Part shown: positions 1-8,279 of the stretch, one piece after another
Layout of the letters: each line of letters starts with the position of its first letter
How positions within the stretch are numbered: position 1 is the stretch's first letter
DNA from: an uncultured Prevotella sp.
GTDB lineage: Bacteria > Bacteroidota > Bacteroidia > Bacteroidales > Bacteroidaceae
NCBI GenBank assembly: GCA_900770395.1
Contig: CAAGKM010000030.1
Coordinates: 1-64,000, forward strand
Direction: 5' to 3'
DNA length: 64,000 bases
Translations under genes and position numbers: made by a program
Notes under the pieces: generated by a model
Seen by the model: only the letters and a program-made list of their open reading frames with translations
The model's database searches: none
What the model was told of the DNA's origin: nothing

Positions 1-3000
1 ACAGTCACTGACCACAACGGTCAGTTCTCACTCAGTGCCAAAGCTGGCGCTCAGTTGGAAGTATCTTATGTTGGTATGCTCACCAAGAAGGTGAAGGCTT
101 CTGCCAACATGAAGATTACACTTGATGCCGACAATCAGGTACTTGATGAGGTGATGGTTGTGGCCTTCGGTACAGCCAAGAAGTCGGCATTTACTGGTTC
201 TGCAGCAGTGGTTAATGCTGATGAGCTTGCAAAGAAAATCTCCACCAATGTGACCGACGCTTTGGTTGGCTCTGTTCCTGGTCTGCAATTGCGTGGCGCT
301 TCAGGTCAGCCTGGCTCAAGCAACAGCGGTATTAATATCCGCGGTATTGCTTCTATGTATGCTGAAACTGACCCTTTGGTGATTGTCGACGGTGCCCCTT
401 ATCCTGGCAACCTTTCTTCTATTCCTACTGACGATATTGAGTCAGTGACAGTGCTAAAAGATGCTGCCTCGGCTGCTCTTTACGGTGCCCGTGGTGCTGC
501 AGGTGTGATTCTTATCACAACCAAGAGCGGTAAGAACAAAGAGGCAGAGGTGACAGTTGACATGAAGTGGGGCTCAAATTCGCGCGCCATTCCTGAATAT
601 GATGTCATCCGCGACCCAGGACAGTATTATGAGGCTGCTTTTATGCAGTATAATAATTATGCCCTTGCCAATGGTCTGGATGCAGGGGGGGCAAACGCTT
701 GGGCTAACAGAACTTTACTCAGCCAGCTTGCATATAACGTTTACACTTTGCCTGAAGGCGAGTCGTTGATTGGTATGGATGGCAAGCTGAATCCAAGCGC
801 CAAACTTGGAAGAGAAGTGACTGTAAATGGCCAGACTCTTTACATGACTCCAGACAACTGGGCTGATGCCGCATACAAAAACTCATTCCGCCAAGAATAC
901 AATGTGAGCGCAAAAGGCGCTTTGGACCGCGGCTCATTCTATGTAAGCTTAGGTTATCTTGACGATAACGGTGTTATTCCAAACTCAAGCTATCAGCGTT
1001 ACAGCGGCCGCATCAAGGCCGACTATCAGGCTAAGAAATGGCTAAAGCTTGCAGCCAATGCACAGTTCGTACACTCTGACACAGAGCAGAACCCTGAGCT
1101 GAGCTCCACAACAGGCTCTGCTGGAAATATGTTCTATTTCGTATCACGCATTGCGCCAATTTATCCTCTTTATCTCCGTGGTATTGACGAAAATGGTAAT
1201 CCATATATCCTGACCGACCAATACGGCCACAATAGATATGACTATGGTACACCTGCAAACGGTTATGGTGTGACACGTCCATACATGGCAACAGGTAACC
1301 CTCTCGCTGCCAATCAGTATAACCAGTGGAAGCAGGGCATGAACCAGATGAATGCAAATATCTCCGCCGACATCAGTTTCACAGAATGGCTGAAGTTGAA
1401 CCTCTCAAGCACAGTTACATACAATGTGTTCAACCTGCATAACTATCTGAACTCTTTCGAGGGACCTAATGCTGGTGCCAACGGTAGTCTTACCAAGAGC
1501 AACACCGCCAATCTGAGAACCAACAATGTGCAGACCCTTACTTTCTTCAAGCAGTTTGGCAAGCACTATGTTGATGCTCTGTTGGGACACGAGTATTACC
1601 GTCAGAATGTGAAATATCTTGAAGGCAACGCACGCTATGAGTTCTCTCCTTATGTTCAAGAGCTCTATGCATACGCCAACCCTTATCACAACACCTCATA
1701 TCAGACAAACTACAACGTTGAAGGCTATTTTGGACGTGCCCAATACAACTACGACGAGAAGTATTTCGCATCGGCATCTTACCGCCGTGACGGTTCTTCA
1801 TATTTTGCCAAGGCAAACCGTTGGGGTAACTTCTGGTCACTGGGTGCAGCATGGATTATCAGCAAGGAAAGCTGGTTTAATGCTCCTTGGGTGGACAACC
1901 TGAAACTGAAGGTGTCATACGGTCAGCAGGGTAATGATAACATCGGCAGCTTTGCATACACCAATCTTTATACACTCACCGTTGGAGGAACAACAAACAT
2001 CTCTCCCTCATTCTATAGAGTAGGTAATGAGAACATTACTTGGGAGACGACCAACAACCTGAATGCGGGTGTTGAGTTTGCACTGTTCAATAACCGACTT
2101 ATGGGTAGTATCGATGTATACTCAAAGAAGACATCCGACTTGTTGTTCTGGCTGTCAATTCCTGAGGCCAACGGCTCACGCGGATACTATGGTAACGTGG
2201 GTGATATCCGCAATAACGGTATCGAGCTTTCTTTGACTGGTGCCATCATCCGCACACGAGACTTGGATTGGTCAGTAAGCCTGAACATGTCGCACAACTC
2301 AACCAAGGTTCTCTCATTGCCGGAGTCAAAGACAAAGGACTATGGTGGTTTCTCTGAGTCAAACAGCGTGAGATCATTCTCTTACTGGTATCGTGAAGGT
2401 GGTCCTCTCTACAATGCGTTCATGCCTAAGTATGCAGGCGTGAGCGAGGACGGACAAGCTATGTACTGGGTTGATGACGAGCTGAAGGAGGCTAACTCCG
2501 GTACACGTCCTGGAAAGAACCTAAGCTCGAAGACTACAGACTATTCAAAAGCAACATACTATGAGATGGGCTCATTGCTTCCAAAAGTGTTTGGCGGTTT
2601 CAGCACCAACTTCAGCTATAAGGGATTTGATGCTTCTCTGACATTCGATTTCCAGTTGGGCGGCAAGGTATATGACAGCGGATATGCCGCATTTATGAAC
2701 AATGCATACAGTGCCGGACGCGGGCTCGGACTCCACAAGGATATCTACAAGTCATGGTCTCCCGACAACACATCATCAAATATTCCACGTTTCCAGTATG
2801 GCGACCAGTATGCTGCCTCACGCAGCGACCGATTCCTTGAGAGCGCAAGCTATCTCAACTTCCAGTCGTTCTCTGTTGGCTATACTTTCCCCAAAGGCAT
2901 GATTCCATTGCTGTCGAAACTCCGTGTGTATGTGATGGGCGAGAATCTATGCTTCTGGTCTGCCCGTAAGGGACTTGATCCACGCTACTCATACGACGGC

Positions 3001-3066
3001 TCAAGCAGCTATGGCTCTTACTCACCAACCCGCAACATATCCGGTGGCGTTCAGATCACATTCTAA
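1..3066 (+). CDS. SusC/RagA-family TonB-dependent outer-membrane receptor (5' end outside window)
   Basis: The reading frame is open from base 1, so signal peptide and true start lie upstream. The first visible residues (TVTDHNGQFSLSAKAGA) are the end of a carboxypeptidase-regulatory-like beta domain, followed by LDEVMVVAFGTAKK, the usual entry to the SusC plug. The plug (about residues 45-165 of the visible part) is followed by a 22-strand-type barrel region and ends in Phe (GGVQITF), as expected for BAM-inserted barrels. Such proteins import oligosaccharides, or sometimes peptides, across the outer membrane with TonB energy, paired with the SusD lipoprotein encoded 42 bp downstream. The substrate cannot be told from sequence and no hydrolase adjoins the pair in this window. 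Family assignment is secure. Confidence 0.95.
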   Translation, partial: TVTDHNGQFSLSAKAGAQLEVSYVGMLTKKVKASANMKITLDADNQVLDEVMVVAFGTAKKSAFTGSAAVVNADELAKKISTNVTDALVGSVPGLQLRGASGQPGSSNSGINIRGIASMYAETDPLVIVDGAPYPGNLSSIPTDDIESVTVLKDAASAALYGARGAAGVILITTKSGKNKEAEVTVDMKWGSNSRAIPEYDVIRDPGQYYEAAFMQYNNYALANGLDAGGANAWANRTLLSQLAYNVYTLPEGESLIGMDGKLNPSAKLGREVTVNGQTLYMTPDNWADAAYKNSFRQEYNVSAKGALDRGSFYVSLGYLDDNGVIPNSSYQRYSGRIKADYQAKKWLKLAANAQFVHSDTEQNPELSSTTGSAGNMFYFVSRIAPIYPLYLRGIDENGNPYILTDQYGHNRYDYGTPANGYGVTRPYMATGNPLAANQYNQWKQGMNQMNANISADISFTEWLKLNLSSTVTYNVFNLHNYLNSFEGPNAGANGSLTKSNTANLRTNNVQTLTFFKQFGKHYVDALLGHEYYRQNVKYLEGNARYEFSPYVQELYAYANPYHNTSYQTNYNVEGYFGRAQYNYDEKYFASASYRRDGSSYFAKANRWGNFWSLGAAWIISKESWFNAPWVDNLKLKVSYGQQGNDNIGSFAYTNLYTLTVGGTTNISPSFYRVGNENITWETTNNLNAGVEFALFNNRLMGSIDVYSKKTSDLLFWLSIPEANGSRGYYGNVGDIRNNGIELSLTGAIIRTRDLDWSVSLNMSHNSTKVLSLPESKTKDYGGFSESNSVRSFSYWYREGGPLYNAFMPKYAGVSEDGQAMYWVDDELKEANSGTRPGKNLSSKTTDYSKATYYEMGSLLPKVFGGFSTNFSYKGFDASLTFDFQLGGKVYDSGYAAFMNNAYSAGRGLGLHKDIYKSWSPDNTSSNIPRFQYGDQYAASRSDRFLESASYLNFQSFSVGYTFPKGMIPLLSKLRVYVMGENLCFWSARKGLDPRYSYDGSSSYGSYSPTRNISGGVQITF

Positions 3067-3108
3067 TGGGTAACAGATATGTTTAACAGATAAAAAAGAA
3101 ATATCAAA

Positions 3109-4818
3109 ATGAACAAAAATATAGTTAAATTCATCGCAGTGTCATTGATGACAGCATCATTGACAGGATGTTTGGAGGAGTTTGATGAGGAAAGAGACTA
3201 TGTAAGCCAGGGCGAGCTGGAAAACGCTCCCAAGGCATTCAGCTCTCTTGTTGATGCCATCACATCGACTGTCTCTGGAGAATACATATATAGTGGCAGC
3301 AGCCAATATGCAAATGACTGGGGATATCCTTCCGTCCTGATTCAAAATGACATCATGGGACAGGATATTGTACCTGCGGACTGCTCTGGCAGTGAGTGGT
3401 TCTCATTGTGGTATGAGGGCGGTATTGGCTTAGGTCCTAACTACGCCTACTGTCAAATGCCATGGACATATTTCTATGGTTGGATTAAGAACTGCAACAT
3501 CGTAATCGCATATCCAAACGGTGAGCCGTCAGAAAGTCAGAAAGCTGGAGTGGGACAGGCATATGCCATGCGTGCAATGTTCTATCTTGACCTCGCACGT
3601 ATGTATAGCCTGAAAACATACGCCGATGACAAGAATGCGCTGACTGTTCCCAAAATAATCGAGACCACCACAACAGAGCAGTCTCAAAACAATCCACGCA
3701 TGACTAACGAGGAGATTTTCAACTTCATACTTGAGGATTTGGACAAGGCTGAGCAATATCTGGCAGGATACAGACGTACAACAAAATACACTCCCGACCT
3801 GTCGGTTGTGTATGGACTGAAAGCCCGCGCTTACCTTACTATGGAGGACTGGAAAAATGCTGAGAAGTATGCCAAGCTGGCACAGAATGGATATACAGCA
3901 ATGACCGCCGATGAATACACAAGCCATGTGGACGGTTTCAACAAGGCTAACGGCGCCTGGATGCTGGCAACCTACAATGTGGCAAGCAATACCAACATTA
4001 AGGACAATGACGGTGACGGCTCATGGGGTGCCAAAATGACAACCGAGCAGGGTTCGGGTTGCGGTTATGGCGCCAACTACGGTTATCCTTTGTACATTGA
4101 CCGCCACTTATATGAAACTGTTCCAGCAACAGACTGCCGCAAGAAGTGTTTTGTGGATTTTGCAGTTGACACTTATACAAAAATGGATAAGGACAAAGAC
4201 GGCAACGATGTAGAGGTAGCTGACGAAGACAGAATACTTGAGGCTTTAAAAGTAAATTCTGATTATCCTGAGCTGCTGATGACCAACAAGCCATCTTTAG
4301 GTGGTATAACAGCCAAGTTCAAGAATGCCGGCGGCGAGGCCGGTGTCATGGACCAGTATGTCGGCTGGTGTATGGATATTCCTTTGATGCGTGTTGAGGA
4401 GATGATGCTCATCGAGGCTGAGGCTGTCGGTATGCAGGCTGGACGTGAGGACGAGGGTATTCAGTTGCTCACGGCATTTGCAAAGACCCGTGACCCGCAG
4501 TATGTTTACGGTACTCACAATGAGGCATACTACAACATGTCCACAGGCAAGTTCCAAAATGAGGTATGGTGGCAGCGCAGAATTGAATTCTGGGGCGAGG
4601 GTCTTGCCACTTACGATATCAAGCGTCTTAAGAAGGGTATCATCCGCAGCTATGCCAACAGTAATCATCCTGACCTGTATCGCTGGAACTTAGAGACAGT
4701 TCCAGAATGGATGAATCGCTGTCTGCCACGTTCTGAGGTGTCTTACAACGCTGGAATCACTGAGAACAACCCGACTCCATCTGCGCCTGTGGGCAATGAT
4801 TCAGAGTATCAGTGGTAA
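3109..4818 (+). CDS. SusD/RagB-family surface lipoprotein
   Basis: A 569-residue protein with a lipoprotein signal (SLMTASLTGC, lipobox Cys about residue 21). SusD-type TPR segments are visible (AMRAMFYLDLARMY near residue 155 and YGLKARAYLTMEDWKNAEKYAKLA near residue 235). A C-terminal RagB/SusD stretch contains WWQRRIEFWGEG. These proteins cap the SusC barrel on the cell surface and capture ligand. The gene follows the susC-like gene by 42 bp on the same strand and is closed by a hairpin terminator 23 bp after the stop, so the pair appears to be the end of its transcription unit. The ligand is unknown; no susE/F-like or glycoside hydrolase gene follows. Confidence 0.95.
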   Translation: MNKNIVKFIAVSLMTASLTGCLEEFDEERDYVSQGELENAPKAFSSLVDAITSTVSGEYIYSGSSQYANDWGYPSVLIQNDIMGQDIVPADCSGSEWFSLWYEGGIGLGPNYAYCQMPWTYFYGWIKNCNIVIAYPNGEPSESQKAGVGQAYAMRAMFYLDLARMYSLKTYADDKNALTVPKIIETTTTEQSQNNPRMTNEEIFNFILEDLDKAEQYLAGYRRTTKYTPDLSVVYGLKARAYLTMEDWKNAEKYAKLAQNGYTAMTADEYTSHVDGFNKANGAWMLATYNVASNTNIKDNDGDGSWGAKMTTEQGSGCGYGANYGYPLYIDRHLYETVPATDCRKKCFVDFAVDTYTKMDKDKDGNDVEVADEDRILEALKVNSDYPELLMTNKPSLGGITAKFKNAGGEAGVMDQYVGWCMDIPLMRVEEMMLIEAEAVGMQAGREDEGIQLLTAFAKTRDPQYVYGTHNEAYYNMSTGKFQNEVWWQRRIEFWGEGLATYDIKRLKKGIIRSYANSNHPDLYRWNLETVPEWMNRCLPRSEVSYNAGITENNPTPSAPVGNDSEYQW

Positions 4819-4840
4819 AACAAATATATATTGATAAAAG

Positions 4841-4876
4841 AGGATGTGTCAAAAATAGTCACATCCTTTTCTTTTG
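4841..4876 (+). terminator. Intrinsic terminator after the SusCD pair
   Basis: Stem GGATGTG (4842-4848) pairs with CACATCC (4860-4866) and is followed by TTTTCTTTT. It lies just after the susD-like stop. The left arm and loop (GATGTGTCAAAAAT) resemble the end of the palindromic element found at 28.1 kb and 40.8 kb. Confidence 0.75.
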
Positions 4877-4892
4877 TTTATAAATAATGTAT

Positions 4893-5102
4893 TTATAAAA
4901 GGGAAGCCATGTAGAGTGGGATAAATACCACTTTGCCCTCAACTTTCAGGTCACCGCCATGTACAACGTACAGAGTATGAAGGTAGTCGGAAAACTTATT
5001 GCAGAACCTGTTCTTCTTTCTTGCAGATAAAAAAGCTGACTTTTGAGAAGTTACTCTCTCGGAAATAAAAATAAATCCTAATTTATTTTGTATTTCACTC
5101 AT
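4893..5102 (-). pseudogene. Possible 3' remnant of a minus-strand gene between susD and the toxin-antitoxin pair
   Basis: The 338-base gap between susD and the antitoxin gene holds the terminator at 4841, this stretch and the antitoxin promoter. On the minus strand a frame ends in VVHGGDLKVEGKVVFIPLYM and then SLL-stop. That looks like a real protein C-terminus rather than random translation; endings with (I/V)PLYxxxxL are typical of AAA/DUF4143 ATPases, such as the one at 26.4 kb. The N-terminal half of the frame overlaps the antitoxin promoter and looks random. If real, it is a decayed tail of about 35 codons (about 4893-5000). The call is weak and rests on appearance only. Confidence 0.2.
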
Positions 5103-5117
5103 TTATTCGTAACTTTG
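5087..5117 (+). promoter_or_regulatory. Bacteroidetes-type promoter of the toxin-antitoxin pair
   Basis: A -33 TTTG (5087-5090) and a -7 TAACTTTG (5110-5117) are separated by 19 bp, matching the TTTG-N19/20-TANNTTTG pattern of the Bacteroidetes primary sigma factor. The antitoxin start codon follows about 40 bp later. Confidence 0.75.
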
Positions 5118-5156
5118 CGCCAATAAATATTTAATAATTGGAAAGGATAAAGGATT

Positions 5157-5408
5157 ATGGCACAGCAATTGGTACTGAACGTGGAGAGTCCATCTGTCAT
5201 GCGAGCCCTTCGTAACCTTGTAAAATGTATGCAAGGTGTTAGCATCGTTCCACAGCGTGAGAAGGCAGAAATAGTGGAGGAGCCTGTTATGGCGCATGAG
5301 GAAATATGCGAAGATTTTAAAGACGCACTTAGGGAATTAAAGTCATACAGAGAAGGAAAGGTACAATTGATGACATTGGAGGAAGCGCTTGATGAGTTGC
5401 AAGATTAA
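5157..5408 (+). CDS. Putative type II antitoxin
   Basis: An 83-residue protein encoded directly upstream of, and overlapping, a RelE/ParE-type toxin gene. The C-terminal part (ALRELKSYREGKVQLMTLEEALDEL) is helical and acidic, and this kind of segment is common in small Bacteroidetes antitoxins, where it wraps the toxin. The N-terminal half would carry the DNA-binding or dimerisation part, but I see no clear HTH or ribbon-helix-helix signature. A well-placed promoter precedes it. Antitoxins of this type normally neutralise the toxin and repress their own operon; that role is inferred from position and size. Confidence 0.75.
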   Translation: MAQQLVLNVESPSVMRALRNLVKCMQGVSIVPQREKAEIVEEPVMAHEEICEDFKDALRELKSYREGKVQLMTLEEALDELQD

Positions 5409-5730
5409 AGTTACCTCAGGTTTTCTCCGCAAGTTGAAACGTCTTGAAAAGAAATACAAATCCATTAAAAGTGACGTTTTGAGGTTAGGCGAAGAGTTGC
5501 GCAACAATCCTTTACAGGGTGCAGACCTTGGTCAGGGTGTGCGCAAGGTTCGCATGGCAATCTCCTCTAAGGGAAAAGGTAAAAGTGGTGGCGCAAGGGT
5601 TATAACTTATAATATTTTGCTTTCTACTAATGACACCGAGATAGTTTTGCTTACTATTTATGATAAATCCGAACAAGAAAGCATTTCTGCGGCAGAAGTT
5701 GCAGAAATGTTGAAAGAAGAAGGCTTTTAG
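5392..5730 (+). CDS. RelE/ParE-family toxin of a type II toxin-antitoxin system
   Basis: The ATG at 5392 is preferred over an in-frame TTG at 5389; the gene overlaps the antitoxin 3' end by 17 bp, which implies coupled translation. The 112-residue product has the compact RelE-like fold signature: a helical Lys-rich N-terminus (FLRKLKRLEKKYKS), then LGQGVRKVRMAISSKGKGKS followed by GGARVITY, and a late beta strand (EIVLLTIYDKSE). The RKVR...SKGKGKSGGARV block is typical of Bacteroidetes RelE/HigB-like toxins, which are generally ribosome-dependent mRNA interferases. Whether this copy is active is unknown. A hairpin terminator follows 39 bp downstream. Confidence 0.85.
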   Translation: MSCKIKVTSGFLRKLKRLEKKYKSIKSDVLRLGEELRNNPLQGADLGQGVRKVRMAISSKGKGKSGGARVITYNILLSTNDTEIVLLTIYDKSEQESISAAEVAEMLKEEGF

Positions 5731-5769
5731 ATTTTTAATATAAGAATATAAAAACAATTACAATGAAAG

Positions 5770-5800
5770 ATGGTGAGCTGTCCATGGCTCACCATTTTTC
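5770..5800 (+). terminator. Intrinsic terminator of the toxin-antitoxin operon
   Basis: Perfect 9-bp stem ATGGTGAGC (5770-5778) / GCTCACCAT (5787-5795) followed by TTTT, 39 bp after the toxin stop codon. Confidence 0.8.
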
Positions 5801-5886
5801 ATAGAGCATTTAACTCCATTATCTCCTCAGCCATACAGCGAAGAAACGGTCAATAGACAATGTTTTTATAAAAGGGGTTACCCAGC

Positions 5887-5991
5887 GTGAATGTAGCTTT
5901 CTGTGCCGTGAATGTAGCTTTTGGAACTCTAAACGATACGTTTGCGGTTCTAAACGTATCGTTTGCGCGGCTGAACGTGTCGTTTAAATTT
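5887..5991 (+). repeat. Five tandem 21-bp degenerate units that keep reading frame
   Basis: Units start at 5887, 5908, 5929, 5950 and 5971, each exactly 21 bp with no indels. They share a core resembling CTRAACGTATCGTTT, and units 3 and 4 contain AAACGATACGTTT and its reverse complement. Read from GTG 5887 to TAG 5998-6000 the array gives a heptapeptide repeat (VNVAFCA, VNVAFGT, LNDTFAV, LNVSFAR, LNVSFKF) and then SG, about 37 residues. Asn and Phe are invariant while codons vary. The only start in this frame is the GTG, and I see no promoter at the right distance. This is the main content of the non-coding stretch between the toxin gene and tRNA-Asn. Confidence 0.8.
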
Positions 5992-6066
5992 TCAGGTTAG
6001 GAGGCAGGTACGGCAGGTGACGGCCCAAAAATTCATCAATCTATTTATACATCCTGCACCGTCATC

Positions 6067-6090
6067 GCTGTGCTTTCACTGCAGCACAGC
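6067..6090. other. Perfect 8-bp hairpin in the gap before tRNA-Asn
   Basis: GCTGTGCT (6067-6074) and AGCACAGC (6083-6090) form a hairpin with an 8-base loop. No T-run follows on either strand, so it is not a standard terminator. Apart from this, the 21-bp repeat and the tRNA terminator, I see nothing in 5801-6130. Confidence 0.5.
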
Positions 6091-6130
6091 CATTTAGCAC
6101 TCTCGTAACGGAAAGCTATGAATATTGCAA

Positions 6131-6166
6131 AAAGAAAAAAGAGCTACAAATTTGAATTTGTAACTC
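6131..6166 (-). terminator. Intrinsic terminator of tRNA-Asn
   Basis: Arms 6141-6152 and 6155-6166 (GAGCTACAAATT / AATTTGTAACTC) form a near-perfect stem; read on the minus strand it is followed by CTCTTTTTTC-like T-rich sequence (A-rich at 6131-6140 on the plus strand). It begins 9 bases after the tRNA 3' end. Confidence 0.7.
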
Positions 6167-6174
6167 TTTCTCTG

Positions 6175-6248
6175 CGCTTCAAGATGGGCTTGAACCAACG
6201 ACCCCCTGATTAACAGTCAGGTGCTCTAACCAACTGAGCTATTGAAGC
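6175..6248 (-). tRNA. tRNA-Asn (anticodon GTT)
   Basis: The minus strand folds into a 74-nt cloverleaf. Acceptor GCTTCAA/TTGAAGC with discriminator G; D stem GCTC/GAGC; anticodon stem CCTGA/TCAGG with loop CTGTTAA (anticodon GTT); variable loop GGGTC; T stem GTTGG/CCATC with loop TTCAAGC. There is one U-U mismatch in the T stem (positions 50-64). CCA is not encoded. A promoter sits 30 bp upstream and a terminator follows, so this is a single-gene unit. Confidence 0.97.
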
Positions 6249-6278
6249 AGTTTTGCTTTTCATTTCTGAATTGCGATG

Positions 6279-6310
6279 CAAAGGTACTGTTTTTTTTTGA
6301 AACGTGCAAA
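6279..6310 (-). promoter_or_regulatory. Promoter of tRNA-Asn
   Basis: On the minus strand, -33 TTTG (CAAA at 6307-6310) and -7 TACCTTTG (CAAAGGTA at 6279-6286) are 20 bp apart. Confidence 0.75.
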
Positions 6311-6390
6311 CTTTTTCGAAAAAAAATGTGTTTCTCCTATTATTTTTTGAAAAAAAGTGATTTTTTGGCTGTTTTTTGGCAATAAAGCAG

Positions 6391-6398
6391 TAACTTTG
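6391..6398 (+). promoter_or_regulatory. -7 promoter element upstream of the S41 protease gene
   Basis: TAACTTTG matches TANNTTTG exactly and is followed by GC, as is common. No TTTG lies at the preferred 19-20 bp distance (one is 23 bp away at 6364-6367), so only the -7 box is claimed. The start codon is 87 bp downstream. Confidence 0.45.
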
Positions 6399-6484
6399 CA
6401 GAAGAAAAGCATCGCCTCAGCAATTTAGAACAAAGCTCTATTGCGTTCGGCTTGCATTTACTTTGCAGAAAAATAAAGACTGTT

Positions 6485-8140
6485 ATGAGAAGATTTTCAG
6501 TATTGGTGTGTGCCGTGATGGCTTTCATGGCATCGGTGGCACAGACAAAAGACCATAATTTTGAGGTAGGGAAAAATCTCGACCTGTTTAATCAAGTGTA
6601 TAAGCAGCTGGACCTGATGTATGTCGACACGCTCAACCCTGGTGAGGTGATTGGCTATGGAATCAATGGCATGCTGCGCGCACTCGACCCTTACACTGAG
6701 TTCTATCCAGAGGAGAAGACCAAGGACCTGAAGCGGATGATTACCGGCAAGTATGCTGGAGTGGGATCTATTGTGCGCTACAACCAGAAGTTGAAACGGG
6801 TTATTATTGACGAGCCGATGGAGGGCATGCCTGCCGCTGAGGTGGGACTGAAAAAGGGCGACATAATATTGAGCATCGACAATAAGGACATGACCCACTG
6901 CACTGTGCAGGAGGTGAGCGACAACCTGCGCGGTACTCCCGGCTCCACTTTCCTGCTGAAGGTGAAACGTCCGTCGGTGAAAAAGGAGATGCTATTTAAG
7001 GTTACACGACGCAACATCAAGATGCCCGAGATAGAATACAGCGGCATAGCCGACGGTGATGTGGGATATATCCGTTTCAGTGAGTTCACTGAGAATAGCG
7101 CCAAGAACATGCGTCGGGCATTCCTCGACCTGAAGAGGCAGGGAGCGAAGAAACTGGTGCTTGACCTGAGAAGCAACGGAGGAGGCTCACTGTCGGAGGC
7201 TGTTGACATCATCAATTTATGGGTGCCGCAGGGCATAACGTTAGTGGAGACAAAGGGCAAGCTGCCGCAGGTGTATAAAAAATATGTCACAAAGCTGGAG
7301 CCGGTGGACACCATAATGCCTATCGCCGTATTAGTGAACGGTGAGACAGCAAGTGCCAGTGAGATTACATGCGGCTCAATACAGGATTTAGACAGAGGTA
7401 TAATAATAGGTACGCGCACGTATGGGAAAGGACTGGTGCAGACACCGCTCGACATGCCATACAACACAAATCTGAAGCTCACCACAGCAAAATACTATAT
7501 TCCGAGCGGCCGCTGCATACAGGCAATAAACTATAAGCGCAGCGGTGGCGGTGGATATATGGAGCGTGTACCCGACTCGCTTACTCATGTGTTCAACACA
7601 CGTGCCGGCAGAGAGGTGAGAGACGGTGGCGGTATCACTCCTGACGTGGAGGTTGTGCCCGACACCATGCCAAACATCCTTGTGTATCTCGACAGGATAG
7701 ACACGCTTGAGGTCATGTCCGACTGGGTTGTAGACTATATCGCCAGCCATCAGACCATAGCTCCGGCAAGAGAGTTCCAGCTTACTGACGCCGAATATGC
7801 CGATTTTAAGGAAAAAGTGGTTAAGAGCGGATTCACATACGACCCTGTTAGCGAGAAGAACATCGAGGAGCTGGAGAAGCTGCTGAAGTTTGAGGGATAC
7901 TACGATGACGCCCAAGAGGAGTTGGCTGCCCTGAAGAAAAAGCTGAAGCATAATGTGGCACGTGACCTTGACAAGCATAAAGAGGCGATAAAACAAATGC
8001 TGGAGCAGGATATCATTGCGGCATATTACTATAAGCGCGGTACGATAGAGGCTGGATTGAAGTACGACAAGCAACTGACAGAGGCAATACGCATTCTTAA
8101 CGACAGCGATGCCTACAGCAGGCTTTTGCGGCTAAAATAA
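6485..8140 (+). CDS. S41-family carboxy-terminal processing protease (secreted)
   Basis: The start is placed at ATG 6485, which begins a good signal peptide (MRRFSVLVCAVMAFMASVAQ); the frame extends upstream only to a TTG inside the promoter region. The 551-residue protein has a PDZ domain (about residues 75-165, with the carboxylate-binding GVGSIVRYNQK loop) and an S41 core. The catalytic dyad is visible: Ser290 in ETASASE and Lys315 in TYGKG, spaced 25 residues apart as in CtpA/Prc. The C-terminal 120 residues are helical. The protein should act in the periplasm, trimming or degrading envelope proteins with exposed C-termini. It stands alone between tRNA-Asn and the rimP operon. Confidence 0.92.
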   Translation: MRRFSVLVCAVMAFMASVAQTKDHNFEVGKNLDLFNQVYKQLDLMYVDTLNPGEVIGYGINGMLRALDPYTEFYPEEKTKDLKRMITGKYAGVGSIVRYNQKLKRVIIDEPMEGMPAAEVGLKKGDIILSIDNKDMTHCTVQEVSDNLRGTPGSTFLLKVKRPSVKKEMLFKVTRRNIKMPEIEYSGIADGDVGYIRFSEFTENSAKNMRRAFLDLKRQGAKKLVLDLRSNGGGSLSEAVDIINLWVPQGITLVETKGKLPQVYKKYVTKLEPVDTIMPIAVLVNGETASASEITCGSIQDLDRGIIIGTRTYGKGLVQTPLDMPYNTNLKLTTAKYYIPSGRCIQAINYKRSGGGGYMERVPDSLTHVFNTRAGREVRDGGGITPDVEVVPDTMPNILVYLDRIDTLEVMSDWVVDYIASHQTIAPAREFQLTDAEYADFKEKVVKSGFTYDPVSEKNIEELEKLLKFEGYYDDAQEELAALKKKLKHNVARDLDKHKEAIKQMLEQDIIAAYYYKRGTIEAGLKYDKQLTEAIRILNDSDAYSRLLRLK

Positions 8141-8179
8141 TAAAAATATGGGGTAAAAAGTCAAAAAAGCGGTAAAAAA

Positions 8180-8211
8180 TTTGTAGGGTTAAGTTTTTTT
8201 TCGTAATTTTG
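8180..8211 (+). promoter_or_regulatory. Promoter of the rimP-nusA-infB operon
   Basis: TTTG (8180-8183) and TAATTTTG (8204-8211) are 20 bp apart. Transcription would start near 8218, leaving a leader of about 60 nt before rimP that contains the hairpin at 8228. Confidence 0.8.
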
Positions 8212-8227
8212 CACCGTTCAGAGGAAT

Positions 8228-8261
8228 GAGAGACTCAGCGAGAGTCTCTCGTTTCTTTTTT
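8228..8261 (+). promoter_or_regulatory. Terminator-like leader hairpin before rimP (possible attenuator)
   Basis: Perfect 8-bp stem GAGAGACT (8228-8235) / AGTCTCTC (8243-8250), 7-base loop, then GTTTCTTTTTT. It sits between the promoter and the rimP start codon, so as an intrinsic terminator it would act inside the operon leader rather than at the end of a gene. Function is inferred. Confidence 0.6.
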
Positions 8262-8279
8262 AATTATAACAAGTAATAG

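Noticed and set aside
6778..7485. A 235-codon minus-strand frame inside the S41 protease gene
   Set aside because: It lies fully antisense to a gene with signal peptide and catalytic residues, starts and ends inside it, is Ser/Pro-rich and has no promoter box. It is a shadow of codon bias.
8228..8261. Terminator of the S41 protease gene
   Set aside because: It lies downstream of a good promoter and just before rimP, so I list it as a leader element, although it could in principle also stop read-through from the protease gene.
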